From Lamellibrachia columna (taxonomy: Eukaryota > Annelida > Polychaeta > Sabellida > Siboglinidae), in the NCBI GenBank assembly GCA_963662155.1, contig OY759268.1, positions 58,852,140 through 58,916,139 on the forward strand: a stretch of 64,000 nt of DNA, written 5' to 3'. The translations under genes were made by a program, and so were the position numbers. The notes beneath the pieces were generated by a model. That model did not search any database and was not told the DNA's origin. It worked only from the letters and a program-made list of their open reading frames with translations. How positions within the stretch are numbered: the first letter of the stretch is position 1; every line of letters starts with the position of its first letter. Shown here piece after piece: positions 1 through 11,689 of this stretch.

Positions 1-189
1 TTTTTTTGCGCTCGAGTAATTAATATAAGCCGTATACGGTACTCGAATCTTATCGGCTGTGGGTCATTCGACTATAGAAGGACAAATTGGTGTCCCGGCA
101 CTTTCGTGTGGAATGTTTCGGTCAAGAAAACTGTTAAAATGATACTTCTTGTGTGCTCTTCCTCCTTGTTCCCTGCTGTACAGGGGTGA

Positions 190-1190
190 GATTCAGGTAA
201 AGTAGTGTCTAGCCACTCTTTCTGTTCTTTCTTTCCATAGTTTTATATCGGCCGCCCCATCTCTACATCTTTCATCTTCCCCGATCTGTCTCAGTGAGGA
301 GTCACGCAGTCCTCCCATCTCACCTGTGGCCTTCCCCTTTTCCTGCGTCCTTGATGTTTTTCAACCTCTGCTCTCTTTGCTAGTTTGCCTGCATCCATTC
401 TTACCAAGTGGCCAGCCCATCTCATCCTGCTTTTCACCAATTAGGCTGCATATTTTTTGCATCCCAACCTCTTTCCTCAGGTCGTTCATCCTTCTTCTGT
501 CCACCCTCTTTAATTGTTCTTGTTATTCGACGAACCCAGTTATTCTCACACTCTTGCAGCTTCTGTTGTTGTTGTTGTTCTGTCAACGCCACTGTCTCCA
601 GACCATACAGGCATACTGGTGCAACACACGTTCTCAGGACTTTCAATTTCAACTTTTTGAATTTGTTCTGTCCAACATGACTCCCTCTACCTTTCTCCAA
701 GCATTCGCTCCCGCTTGTGTCCGACGTCGTACTTCTGCCGCTGAATGTCCATCCTCCGTAACCATTCCTCCAAGGTACACAAAGCCATCCACTTGCTTGA
801 TCTCCTTACCATCCAACCTGATGTTCAACTCCTCTCTCTGGTGTCCAATCCACATCACTTCTGTCTTCTCTAGGCTCATTCGCAGTCCGTGCTTCTCGAA
901 CACCCCCTTCCATTCCACCAACACTTCCTGTAGGTCTTATTTGCTTTCTGCTATTATGGCCAGATCATCTGCATACATCATCTTCCTGAGAATATCCTTC
1001 GTGCTGATCTTTCTGCTGATTATTTCCATCACCACGATAAACAGTAAAGGGCTAAGGGCACTTCCTTGCCTCAAACCGATGTTATATGTGCGCTTTATAA
1101 AGGAACCCTTCGTCATGTCCGACACCATCCTTAGATTGGATTTTTTTTCTCGCTATTTCTCGAAATAATTCCCAGTATTCTTATTCCAAA
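190..1190 (-). pseudogene. Degenerate LINE reverse transcriptase, C-terminal part
   Basis: Read on the minus strand this is the C-terminal half of a non-LTR retrotransposon RT. Visible in order are a GLRQGSALSPLLF block and the catalytic MYADDLAIIAE block (about 1128-937), then, after a frame break near 925-936, the thumb region with EKTEVMW and VYLGGMVTEDG (924-649), and after another break the APVCLYGLETVAL and NWVRRI segments (700-434). Weak tail similarity continues to about 250. At least two frameshifts separate the pieces, so it is dead. The plus-strand open frame of 280 codons at 326-1168 is the antisense shadow. The clade (RTE-like or another) is not decided; RT identity is clear. Confidence 0.85.
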
Positions 1191-1659
1191 ATCGGCTGAC
1201 CCCATTGCCTATAGTCCTCTATTTCCAAGGTCGACATTCGGTGTAATGAGTACACATTAAATAACGTATATCATGTACGGTGACCCCCTGAACTATATGT
1301 TAGGTATCAAACACTTTGAATAAGTTTTCTGACATAAAAACCCATGTTCCCCGATTCCTTGTCATCTACGTCACAACTACTTCAATGTGATGCCTCTATT
1401 GAATATCTGAAAAGAACTATCATCTCCACGTAGTTTCACAGTTATGCGGCCGCCATATGTGAATATCCAAAACGACAGCGACATGTTTTACTGACTGCGA
1501 TTCACATCCGATATTCGACGTTTCGATCTGGACAGGAGACAGGTGAGCAGGTTTATTACAAGTCATATACAAACGACCCGCACCTCATGACATACAGGTC
1601 GGACAAACAAAATTAGTGGTAAATTGATCACACAAAATTAAGGAGCATAGGCCGACCAT
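1191..1659. other. No gene recognised
   Basis: Unique-looking AT-rich sequence between the LINE relic and the duplicated block. I see no coding signal, RNA gene or repeat. Confidence 0.5.
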
Positions 1660-1965
1660 TATCTTAATACAGGGACAACATTGCTCATGAATTGAATGGT
1701 GTGTCATCTACGTCACAGTTTTATTGTGACGGATATGACCTAGCTCAAGCGTGATGTAGAACATCAGCATATATATGTGTGCCGAAACCTCAGAATTATA
1801 TTCTTTTATATATTTTACAACCGCCTTCTAAATTTAATTCGCATACAATTAAAGCTTGCTCACTGGAAAGTTTATATGATCTTCTTCATATTAATATAAC
1901 AATTATCAAAACGCGTTCGTGTATTTGCCATCACGTACATCTAGAACCGCACCAGTTTCCAAAGT

Positions 1966-2252
1966 TCCACACAAGATTTAACAAGATTGCCATCCCAAAC
2001 AACATGTTCCAGATGGCAAGTTGACAAGGAAGCCATTAGCTTATCGATAGTCTAATAATTTTCTCATCTGTGTGTAGCTCACCCTTATCAGATATTTAAG
2101 AAGATTTAACAAGATTGCCATCTCGAACAACAAGTTCTTATCAACATCCTCACAACCGTTCACTATTTTAAACACTTCTATTTGGTCTCCTCTTAGTCTC
2201 CTGGTCTCTAGTGTTGTCAAACCACATTGTAATAAACGACTTTCGTAACACA
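1966..2252 (-). mobile_element. 5'-truncated, internally deleted 3' end of family C (CR1/L2-like) LINE
   Basis: The minus strand encodes YESRLLQCGLTTLETRRLRG and VFKIVNG, nearly identical to the RT C-terminus of the full LINE at 47-51 kb, then jumps to YLIR and the same 3' UTR, ending in repeats of 'tgttaaatct'. The middle of the C-terminal domain present at 50.9-51.1 kb is missing, so this copy is both 5'-truncated and internally deleted. It sits inside unit A of the tandem duplication and is absent from unit B, so it inserted after that duplication. Confidence 0.8.
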
Positions 2253-2261
2253 CGTGTATAT

Positions 2262-2750
2262 ACACGTCAATTCACGTGAATGCACGTACAGCTAGAACCA
2301 TATACCCGTTACTCCAGTTCCACACGTAAATACACGTGCATATGCGTACAACTAGAACCGTACCAGTTTCCCCAGTTTTACACTTGCATAAACACATGAG
2401 TTCATGTGAATACACGTACAGCTAGAACCGTACCAGTTTCACTTAATTGTTCCACATGTGCCTAAACACGTGAATACACGTGCATATGCGTACACCTAGA
2501 ACCGTACCAGTTTCCCCAGTTTTACACTTGCATAAACTCATGAGTCATGTGAATACACGTACAGCTAGAACCGTACCAGTTTCACTTGTTCCACGCGTGC
2601 ATCAACACGTGAATTCACGTGAATACATGTACAGCTAGAATCGTACCAGTTTCACTTAATTGTTCCACATGTGCCTAAACACTTGGATACACGTGAATAA
2701 ACGTACATCGATCTATAACCGTACCAGTTTCCCTTATTCCACACGTGCTC
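2262..2750. repeat. Irregular tandem repeat rich in CACGTG/ACGT
   Basis: About five degenerate copies of a roughly 100-bp unit built from 'tacacgtacagctagaacc', 'gtaccagtttc' and 'ttccacacgtg'. Related single units lie at 3475-3680 in the second copy of the duplicated block. Many CACGTG and ACGT palindromes occur. No protein coding. Confidence 0.65.
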
Positions 2751-4231
2751 TCAGCGTAATTAAAGGTATTTATTAAATAAGAGTAAAGCCCCAAAACTTT
2801 TTTCAAGCAAAACGGGGGGATCCGCGCCTGCAGTTTGAGATGAGTACACACATGAGTAGTTCAAGAGTAATTGATATTATGTCCTTGAGAAGCTCCCGTT
2901 TTCGTTTTTGTCAGTAAATTAAGCGGTTTCTTGTAGCGGTCGACATAATGAAGATCGTAACTAAGTTAGCTATACATCATGTTATGAATGAGAGGAACCG
3001 ATCATTTCAAACGGACCTTAACTTTTGAAGTACTTGGAATTCCACTCGTCACAGAAAAATTCTAAATTCGATCTTGAAACAATTCACTTAGGACATTTTT
3101 GATTGTGTAGATTAAAAAAGAACTGGAAACAGGACTTGGACATAATAAATGGGTTGTCATCTCAATATTTGCCCCGAGCCCATCTTGGCCTCAAGAGGTC
3201 GGAAATTTATTAACTTAATAGGGACAATCTTGCTCATGAATTGAACGGTGTATAATCTACGTCACGGTTATCTATACGTCACCGTTTTTATAATTAAAAT
3301 ATTTGACGAAGCGCCTCTAAAGTGAAAGATTCGGGAACCTGGTTATACAATTTTTACAACCCTCTTCTAAATTTAATTCGCATACAATTAAAGCTTATTC
3401 ACTGGAAAGGTTATAATTACGTTGTTCGTCATACTGATATAAAACTTGTCAAAATGCGTTCGTTTATTTGTCGTCACGTACATCTAGAACCGTACAAGTT
3501 TCCCTTGTTCCACACGTGCAGCAACAAATGAAATTTATGTGAATACACGTAAAGCTACAATTACTGTACCAGTTTCATTTAAATTGCTCCACACGTGAGT
3601 AAACGTACATCGTGAATACACGTGAATAGACGTACATCTAGAACCGTGCCCGTTTCCCTTGTTCCACACGTGCTCTCAGCTTAATTAAAGTTAATTATCA
3701 AATAAGAGTAGAGCCCAAAAACTTGTTTTTTCAATCAAAACGGGGGGCGCACGTACGCCCCCCTCTGGATCAGCGCCTGATGTTATAGATTAATACACAC
3801 ATGAGTAGTTCAAGAGTGTATATGTCCTTGAGAATATCCCGTTTTTGTCTTTGTCAGTAAATTTAGCGGTTTCTTGTAATGGTCGACATAATGACGATCG
3901 TAAGTTAGTCTACCACGTTTTGTGAACGAGAAAAACCGATCATTTCAAATGAACTTTAACTTTTGAATTGGAATTAACTTCCACTCGTCACAGAAACATT
4001 GAAAATCCGATCTTGAAACTACTACATTTGGGTGTATCATGTAGGAAATTTTGATTGCGTAGATTGAAAAAGAATTGGAAACAGGCATTGGACATAATAA
4101 ATGGGTTGTCATCTCAATATCTGCCCCGGGCCCACCTTGGCGTCAATAGGTCGGAAGTTTACTTTTACAGGCTAACCGGGCCTGGAAAGCCGACACGATA
4201 TCCTGCCTGAGATGTTTGCGGAGGTGGACAG

Positions 4232-4345
4232 TGATAAATAGGGGGCCAGTAGCTCAGTCAGTTCGCGCGGCAAATTTAAATTCGTTGTAGACGGCACTGG
4301 TTTGGATTGCTTTGGTGTATTGAGACCGAGTAGTTTTCCAGGTTT
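4232..4345 (+). mobile_element. tRNA-derived SINE-like relic
   Basis: The stretch beginning 'gggggccagtagctcagtca' resembles a tRNA 5' end with an A box (tagctcagtcagttcgcg), and 'ggtttggattgc' about 50 bases later resembles a B box. It does not fold into an intact tRNA by eye, so I read it as a SINE head or tRNA pseudogene. It lies shortly upstream of the DUF4806 exon at 4468. No poly(A) or target duplication was identified. Confidence 0.4.
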
Positions 4346-4467
4346 CACTGTCATAGATAAGAATGGTTTAACGTTGGTGTTGAAAATGCGATACCAGACT
4401 TTTACATCCAGTTAATGTTTTAATGCTCAAGCACACGTGAAAATACATGCTGTTGTTTTTTTTGCAG

Positions 4468-6384
4468 GTACTTTGTTGATTGCTCTGGGTGGGCACAATG
4501 TGGGTGACACCATCCGGAGAATGTTTGCTAAGATGAGGACGCACCAGTTGTGGTCCCAGTTCAACATGAAAGGAAGGAAGCGTAAGCATTCGTTTGAGGA
4601 TCTGCCACTCCACAAAGTTATGTGTAGTAAGTATTCCTAAAATCCTTCGCTTTATATCACATCGAAATGAACCAATTTATCCAAGAAGCTCTACATATGT
4701 TTTCCATGCATGCTTCCTTATATTTTCTTGTTTTTTTACATTCTGCACAACTGCAATATATTCTCATGTGTGGTTCCGTAAACCCACCAAAGAATGCCTC
4801 AATATTTATTTTATATATTATTATGTAATCACATCTGAAAATAAAAGATTTTAGGGGAGGACACGTTTCAAAACTAAGCACATATTCAAAATATGATTGT
4901 ATATGAACGAAAAAGGCAGTAATTTACAGTAGCTATCCTACGCTGGCAACATCCTGTTCAATGTACATTACGAAATGCCTCCTCGTCTCATCCAACGAAC
5001 ACAAGAGCGACTACAGAGTAATTCTAATTCCGTGTTCTTTGTCACACGATTTGAACGTACAATCGATGACTGTCTCTGCCTTGCCATAGCCGACCAACAA
5101 AACAAAGTGGCATGACCCGACACCCCGCCGCCTAAATATGCCGGCGTACTTGCATTGTCAGTTTGCAGGGTCCGAACAATGGTATGGGCTCGGTTTACTA
5201 ACGTTTGCAATCGCCCGATATCCATTGTTCACTTTCCACCATGTAATTCAAATTTCCGTTGGAAGATGGTCGACCCATGGGCCATACTGACCAGCAGAAA
5301 AAATTTCATTTCTTGCATACCAAACGGTCAACGCAAACCTGGTCTGAGCACAGCTCGGATATCGGTTTCAAGTAAAGTTATACCATTTTCAATGCATTCC
5401 ATTGTGCACGTTAATTACCAGGGGGCATTAATTATTAAATTCTACCATATTTAGATATAATGATTATTCACACAAAACGTATAACATCCAAATGAGAATG
5501 AATATAATACAGCCGCAAACGACAGCCATTTGTGCATTAGTTTGCAACGGGGTATACTAATGTGATGCCCGAAACTACGGGGGTTAATGTGTATTTGTTT
5601 AATGTAAATTGAGCAGGATGTTGCCGACGTGTAGCTATTTTCGTAAATAGGACTGTAAATTACTGCCTTTTCAGGTTTCAAAACTAAGCACATTGTAAAA
5701 ATATGATTGTACCCAATGATTTGACAAATGTGTAAACAAAATCGTACATTTTGTTAATAGAAGCGTGCAGACGAATCCACCTCAAATGTAGAGATGACGA
5801 GATTGAACATCATATGGGTGAAACCCTCAAGCATGCCCCAAGTAAGAGGGGTGGCTACCTGTTTCAGGTAAGGATTTATGTTTTTTCTTTGCAGCAATGT
5901 ATTTGCCACATTAAGATTATTATATCATATAAGTCTTGATTGTAAATGGAAGCCAGCAAGCATAATCTCAACCCATATAAAACAGATCTTATCACAAGCA
6001 CAATCAGTGTTATGAAGACAAGTACAGGTGTAGCCAGTCTCAGTTACATTTGTGTTGGTGGTGTACATTCCCATCAGATACAATTTGTAAAAATATCTAG
6101 ATTAACCTACTGATGAGGGACTTCAATGTTTTAACATGTTCTGTTAAACTTTGAATTGCCTTATATGCACATATATTTGTGTTATAACATTCCTGGTAAT
6201 GTATTGCAAAGATTACGAAGATTATTATAATAACGTGATGCAATTGTTTTTAAAATGAGTTCAACATAATAATAAATAAGCTGTATGTTTGCAGGCTCGA
6301 CTGTCAAGGAGCATAAACTCCCCAGCACAACCCCCCAGCACAGCCCCCACTATCAGTGATTCGGAGTCGGATTCGGACAACTAA
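4468..6384 (+). CDS. DUF4806-domain protein gene, last three exons
   Basis: Three exons join with matching phases: 4468-4626 (acceptor after a T-run and 'gcag', donor gtaagt, phase 1 out), 5761-5867 (acceptor 'aatag', donor gtaagg, phase 0) and 6295-6384 (acceptor 'tttgcag', stop TAA). Exon 1 encodes LLIALGGHNVGDTIRRMF followed by a conserved FNMKGRKRKHSFEDLPL segment, the hallmark of DUF4806; exon 2 gives EIEHHMGETLKHAPSKRGG, the end of that domain; exon 3 is a Pro/Ser tail ending SDSESDSDN, a likely casein-kinase-2-type acidic tail. Upstream exons are not seen here. DUF4806 proteins have no established biochemical role and are often multicopy in invertebrates. A 761-bp transposon sits in the first intron. 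The reading frame is intact. Confidence 0.75.
4911..5671. mobile_element. Non-autonomous DNA transposon with 20-bp perfect TIRs
   Basis: The left end reads 'aaaaggcagtaatttacagt' and the right end is its exact reverse complement. Weaker inverted similarity continues inward for about 45 bp ('ggcaacatcctg' against 'caggatgttgcc'). The 761-bp interior has open frames up to 99 codons that I do not recognise as transposase. The element lies in an intron of the DUF4806 gene. Immediately outside it, 4866-4901 and 5675-5711 are diverged direct repeats of about 36 bp ('tttcaaaactaagcacat'), far too long for an ordinary target-site duplication. Confidence 0.7.
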
Positions 6385-6435
6385 ACCGAGCGTGCCTGCG
6401 TGCATGCGTGCTTACAAATATGCAATTGTTATTGA

Positions 6436-6441
6436 AATAAA
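6436..6441 (+). terminator. Poly(A) signal AATAAA of the DUF4806 gene
   Basis: A canonical AATAAA lies 52 bases after the TAA stop at 6382-6384, supporting this as the true 3' end of the gene. Confidence 0.6.
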
Positions 6442-6512
6442 TGCTGAAAATTCAACAATGTTTGTTGTGTCTTTCTTCTTTCTAGAGAGGATTTTAAGTT
6501 ACATCACAAATG

Positions 6513-7072
6513 TTGCATATACGTTGCGGGAACGTGCCAGAAAGGTAGCAGAAATGTTTCAGAAAGGTAGCAGAAACGTTGCGGCAAGGTGTCACAAAGG
6601 TAGCAGAAATGTTGCGTGAAGGTGCCAGAAAGGTAGCAGAAACGTCACGGGAAGGTCCCAGAAAGGTAGCATACACGTTGTGGGAAGGTGCCAGAAAGGT
6701 AGTAGAAACGTTGCGGGAAGGTGCCAGAAAGGTAGTATAAACGTTGCGGGAAGGTGCCAGAAACGTTGCGGGAAGGTGCCAGAAAGGTAACATAAACGTA
6801 GTGGGAAGGTGCCAGAAAGGTAGTAGAAACGTTGTGGGAAGGTGCCAGAAAGGTAGTAGAAACGTTGCGGGAAGGTGCCAGAAAGGTAGCATAAACGTTG
6901 CGGGAAGGTGCCAGAAAGGTAACATAAACGTAGTGGGAAGGTGCCAGAAAGGTAGTAGAAACGTTGTGGGAAGGTGCCGGAAAGGTAGCAGAAACGTAGT
7001 GGGAAGGTAGTAGAAACGTTGTGGAATGGTAGTAGAAAGGTACTGGAAACGTTGTAGAAAGGTACCAGATAG
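6513..7072. repeat. 33-bp minisatellite
   Basis: About 17 imperfect copies of a 33-bp unit of the type 'ggtgccagaaaggtagtaga' plus 'aacgttgcgggaa'. Because 33 is a multiple of three and the unit lacks stops in several frames, long open frames (up to 203 codons, minus strand) appear on both strands; these are repeat artefacts. It begins about 70 bases after the DUF4806 poly(A) signal. Confidence 0.9.
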
Positions 7073-7090
7073 GTAGTACATGGTAATTTC

Positions 7091-7590
7091 ACTACGTCGT
7101 AGCAACGTTTCTGGTAGTCCACATATTTACGTAATAAATACGTATGGAAAAATACGTAGTCGCAACCAAACCGCTACGTTGTCACTACGTACTTACAACG
7201 TTGTAGAAATTGTCATGTACTACGTCGTAGCAACGTTTCTGGTAGTCCACAGATTTACGTAATAAATACGTAAGCAAAAACACGTAGTCGCAACCAAACC
7301 GCTACGTTGTCACTACGTACTTACAACGTTGTAGAAATTGTCATGTACTACGTCGTAGCAACGTTTCTGGTAGTCCACATATTTACGTAATAAATACGTA
7401 TGCAAAAATACGTAGTCGCAACCAAACCGCTACGTTGTCACTACGTACTTACAACGTTGTAGAAATTGTCATGTACTACGTCGTAGCAACGTTTCTGGTA
7501 GTCCACAGATTTACGTAATAAATACGTATGCAAAAATACGTAGTCGCAACCAAACCGCTACGTTGTCACTACGTACTTACAACGTAAAAT
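7091..7590. repeat. 128-bp tandem repeat, four copies, rich in TACGTA palindromes
   Basis: Copies start at 7091, 7219, 7347 and 7475, exactly 128 bp apart and nearly identical. The unit contains several self-complementary words (tacgta, aacgtt, 'actacgtcgtagc'-like). The segment 'agcaacgtttctggtag' is related in inverse to the neighbouring 33-bp unit ('ccagaaacgttg'). No coding. Confidence 0.9.
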
Positions 7591-7598
7591 TGTTAGCT

Positions 7599-8913
7599 GG
7601 GTTACTACCCCATCGTACCAGAGGTTACTACCCAATCATACCAGAGGTTACTACCCCATCGTACCAGAGGTTACTACCCAATCATACCAGAGGTAACTAC
7701 CCAATCATACAAGAGGTTACTACCCAATCATACCCCAATCATACCGGAGGTTACTACCCAATCATACAAGAGGTTACTACCCAATCATACCAGAGGTTAC
7801 TACCCAATCATACAAGAGGTTACTACCCAATCATACAAGAGGTTACTACCCAATCATACCAGAGGTTACTACCCCATCGTACCAGAGGTTACTACCCAAC
7901 CATACCAGAGGTTACTACCCAATCATACCAGAGGTTACTACCCAATCATACCAGAGGTTACTACCCAATCATATCAGAGGTTACTACCCAATCATACAAG
8001 AGGTTACTACCCAATCAAACAAGAGGTTACTACCCAATCATACCAGAGGTTACTACTCAATCATACAAGAGGTTACTACCCAATCATACAAGAGGTTACT
8101 ACCCAATCATACCAGAGGTTACTACCCCATCGTACCAGAGGTTACTACCCAATCATACAAGAGGTTACTACCCAATCATACAAGAGGTTACTACCCATTC
8201 ATACCAGAGGTTACTACCCAATCATACAAGAGGTTACTACCCAATCATACAAGAGGTTACTACCCAATCATACCAGAGGTTACTACCCCATCGTACCAGA
8301 GGTTACTACCCAATCATACCAGAGGTTACTACCCAATCATACCAGAGGTTACTACCCAATCATACCAGAGGTTACTATCCAACCATACCAGAGGTTACTA
8401 CCCAATCATACCAGAGGTTACTATCCAACCATACCAGAGGTTACTACCCCATCGTACCAGAGGTTACTACCCAATCATACCAGAGGTTACTACCCAATCA
8501 TACCAGAGGTTACTACCCAATCATACCAGAGGTTACTATCCAACCATACCAGAGGTTACTACCCAATCATACCAGAGGTTACTACCCAATCATACAAGAG
8601 GTTAGTACCCCATCGTACCAGAGGTTACTACCCAATCATACCAGAGGTTACTACCCAATCATACCAGAGGTTACTACCCAATCATACCAGAGGTTACTAT
8701 CCAGCCATACCAGAGGTTACTACCCAATCATACCAGAGGTTACTACCCAATCATACCAGAGGTTATTACCCAATCATACAAGAGGTTAGTACCCAATCGT
8801 ACCAGAGGTTACTACCCAATCATACCAGAGGTTACTACCCAATCATACAAGAGGTTAGTACCCAATCGTACCAGAGGTTACTACCCAATCATACCAGAGG
8901 TTACTATCCAATT
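7599..8913. repeat. 23-bp minisatellite, LINE family A ORF1 expansion (copy 1)
   Basis: About 57 copies of 'ccagaggttactacccaatc' plus 'ata' (23 bp). As 23 is not divisible by three, each codon pattern recurs every 69 bp, giving a 408-codon open frame with a 23-residue repeat containing GYYPII and SYQRLLPNH. The same unit occurs in LINE copies A2 and A3 exactly between the ORF1 coiled coil and the downstream ORF1 segment, so it is an expanded piece of LINE ORF1 rather than a gene. Sub-variants 'ccccatcgt' and 'ccaaccat' recur in ordered blocks. Confidence 0.85.
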
Positions 8914-10452
8914 AGATGCAGAAGATAAAAACAAGAAACGAGATATGGAACTTCCTAATTGTAAAAATGACAGAGATTTTAAATTGTATCATAAAGCAGA
9001 CTGGAATCGATGCTGACATCATACAGCAAGCTTTCAGAGTTCATAGAGAATGACAAAAGGACAGCCCCACAAGCAAGATCGTAGTCTTGCTAACAACCAG
9101 ATATGACAAGTCTAAAGTACTAGAAAAAGCAAGTTCCCTAAGAGAAAGAGGCAACAAATGGAAGAATGTGTATATATATACTGAGACAAAACGCAGAACG
9201 AACAAGATCAGGACTACAGAGATACCCCTGGGGAGAAGGGGGTGGATGAGAGAGGGCGACAGAGGGAAGGACTACAGGTTGCGCCAAGAAAGAAGAAGAC
9301 TGGACAATGGAGAAAAGGATTTGGTCATATACAAGGGAGAGATTACCACCAAACAAGCCCTACAAGCCCTAACACTGTTTCTACTAACCAGACCACAAAA
9401 CTATCTCACAGTCCAACTACCCAAACCCTAGGAGAGATACCCCTGGGGAGAAGGGGGTGGGTGAGAGAGGATATGGCGACCGAGGGAAGGGAAACACTAC
9501 AGTGAAAGATACAGAATTGTGCTCTGATAAATGCCAGAAGTTTATGTAACAAGAAAGAAGAGATGGTCAGTTATGTATATGAAAACACACCCGATATGGT
9601 TTTCGTGACAGAATCCTGGGCGAATGAAAACACAATGGACAGTGAATTAGCACTTAATGGCTGTGTGACCAGGAGGAAAGACAGGAAGGATAGACGAGGT
9701 GGAGGAGGGCTAATCCTGGGTGAACGAAAACACAATGGACAGTGAATTAGCACTTAATGGCTGTGTGACCAGGAGGAAAGATAGGAAGGATAGACGAGGT
9801 GGAGGAGTGCTAATTGATGCAACAGAAGAGGTCAGTGCACAGTGTGACATAGACCTCTCTGACTGCAATGAGGAAATACTGTGGTGTAGGCTGGCAGAGG
9901 GTAACATTCTAGCTGGTGTATGTTACAACTCTACATCTAATATGCAGGAAGAAGCAAAAATTCATTCCAACATTATCAGCTTGCAGCAGAATGTCAAACA
10001 AAGAAGTAATGTTATGTTATGTGATTTCAACCACAACACTATAAACTAGAAAGAACTTGAAGCAACAGCAGAAGGACAGTCATTTTTAGACTTGACACAG
10101 GACCTTGGCTTGATTCAACCTGTAGAAACAGCAACAAGACATGGAATGTGCTAGATCTTGTTCTGACAAAAACTCCAAACTTAGTGAGACATGTGCATGT
10201 AACAGAACCATTTCGTTCAAGCGATCACAACATAGTAGAGTTCACGATGATGGTCTGTAGGACTGAATACACTGATTGGAAGAATGATTACTGTGACTAC
10301 AGAAACGGTGACTATGTAGGCATGAAGGAATATCTACGACAAATTGACCTCAGGAGTAAACTAAGTAGAGCAAATTGTGCAACAGAAGAAGCCTAGACAA
10401 TACTGAAAGCTTCCATAGAGGAGGCAGTGAGTAAGTTTGTACCAAAGAAAGT

Positions 10453-11294
10453 CAAGAGGAAGAGAAGCAACAAGCCACTATGGTGGAACAAGGAGATCTA
10501 CAGAGCCAGGCCACTTTGGTGGAACAAGGAGATCTACAGAGCCAGGCCACTATGGTGGAGCAAGGAGATCTACAGAGCCAGGCACTATGGTGGAACAAGG
10601 AGATCTACAGAGCCAGACCACTATGGTGGAACAAGGAGATCTACAGAGCCAGGAGGAAGAGAAGCAACAAGCCACTATGGTGGAATAAGGAGATCTACAG
10701 AGCCAGGCCACTATGGTGGAACAAGGAGATCTACAGAGCCAGGCCACTATGGTGGAGCAAGGAGATCTACAGAGCCAGGCACTATGGTGGAACAAGGAGA
10801 TCTACAGAGCCAGACCACTATGGAGGAACAAGGAGATCTACAGAGCTAGGAGGAAGAGAAGCAACAAGCCACTATGGTGGAACAAGGAGATCTACAGAGC
10901 CAGGAGGAAGAGAAGCAACAAGCCACTATGGTGGAACAAGGAGATCTACAGAGCCAGGAGGAAGAGAAGCAACAAGCCACTATGGTGGAACAAGGAGATC
11001 TACAGAGTCAGGAGGAAGATAAGCAACAAGCCACTATGGTGGAACAAGGAGATCTACAGAGTCAAGAGGAAGAGAAGCAACAAGCCACTATGGTGGAACA
11101 AGGAGATCTACAGAGTCAGGAGGAAGATAAGCAACAAGCCACTATGGTGGAACAAGATCTACAGAGCCAGGAGGAAGAGAAGCAACAAGCCACTATGGTG
11201 GAACAAGGAGATCTACAGAGCCAGGAGGAAGAGAAGCAACAAGCCACTACAGTGGTACAAGGAGATATACAGAGCCAGGAGGAAGAGAAGTAAC
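10453..11294. repeat. 54/36-bp minisatellite in the endonuclease-RT linker of A1
   Basis: Units of 54 bp ('aggaagagaagcaacaagcc' followed by 'actatggtggaacaaggaga' and 'tctacagagcc') alternate with 36-bp units lacking the first 18 bases. The expansion is in frame: one frame repeats KRSNKPLWWNKEIYRARR, another MVEQGDLQSQEEEKQQAT. About 18 units. Copy A2 has essentially one unit at the same LINE position and A3 about 33. Confidence 0.9.
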
Positions 11295-11296
11295 AA

Positions 11297-11484
11297 TCCT
11301 ATATTTTCAAAATGGCCTATCCTCCTTAGCTTCTTGGCACCTCCATCCATCGGTTGACGACTTTTTGCATTGTACATGGTTACGAGAATGCCTAATCCTT
11401 TGGTTTTGTTGCGCCACTGAGCTCGGATTTTCCGAGGATATTGGCGCCAAAGAAGTCTTTTTATTATTATTATTAATATAACAA
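11297..11484 (+). mobile_element. SINE-like insertion inside the 54-bp array
   Basis: A 180-bp foreign segment interrupts the array. It is flanked by 'taacaa' on both sides (11291-11296 and 11479-11484), consistent with a short target-site duplication, and ends in a (TTA)n tail at 11459-11475. The inside contains short inverted words (gctcggattttccgag; ttggcgccaa). I do not recognise the family. Confidence 0.5.
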
Positions 11485-11689
11485 GCCACTATGGTGGAAC
11501 AAGGAGATCTACAGAGCCAGGAAAAACAGACTGAGATGGTGGAACAGATATAAAGAGACAAAGATCCACCAAGACTATACACAGTTCAAGAGAGCAGAAC
11601 GCAAAGCATCAAGACTGGTCGGTCAAGCAAAGAGGAAACTTGAGGAGAAAATAGCAGATAACATGAAACAAGATCCAAAGTTTTTCTAC

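Larger units (their letters stand above)
1660..4165. repeat. Diverged tandem duplication of a non-coding unit
   Basis: Unit A (about 1660-3200) and unit B (about 3205-4165) align along their length. Shared landmarks in the same order are 'ttgctcatgaattgaa', 'aaatttaattcgcatacaat', 'cacgtacatctagaaccg', the 'tgctctcagc' and 'acggggg' stretches, 'acacacatgagtagttcaag' and 'gcggtttcttgta'. Unit A is longer because it holds a LINE 3' end (1966-2252) and an expanded 'tacacgtacagctagaacc' array. The copies differ at many positions, so the duplication is old. No coding potential is shared. Confidence 0.75.

Noticed and set aside
326..1168. 280-codon plus-strand open frame
   Set aside because: Antisense shadow of a LINE RT read on the minus strand, where YADD and other RT blocks are found.
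4232..4345. Functional tRNA gene
   Set aside because: A- and B-box-like words are present but no consistent acceptor, D, anticodon and T stems could be paired; kept as a SINE-like relic.
6494..7122. 203- and 176-codon minus-strand frames
   Set aside because: Artefacts of a 33-bp repeat lacking stops in several frames.
7563..8789. 408-codon open frame as a repeat-protein gene
   Set aside because: Made entirely of the 23-bp minisatellite; the same unit lies in LINE ORF1 elsewhere, and there is no independent coding evidence.
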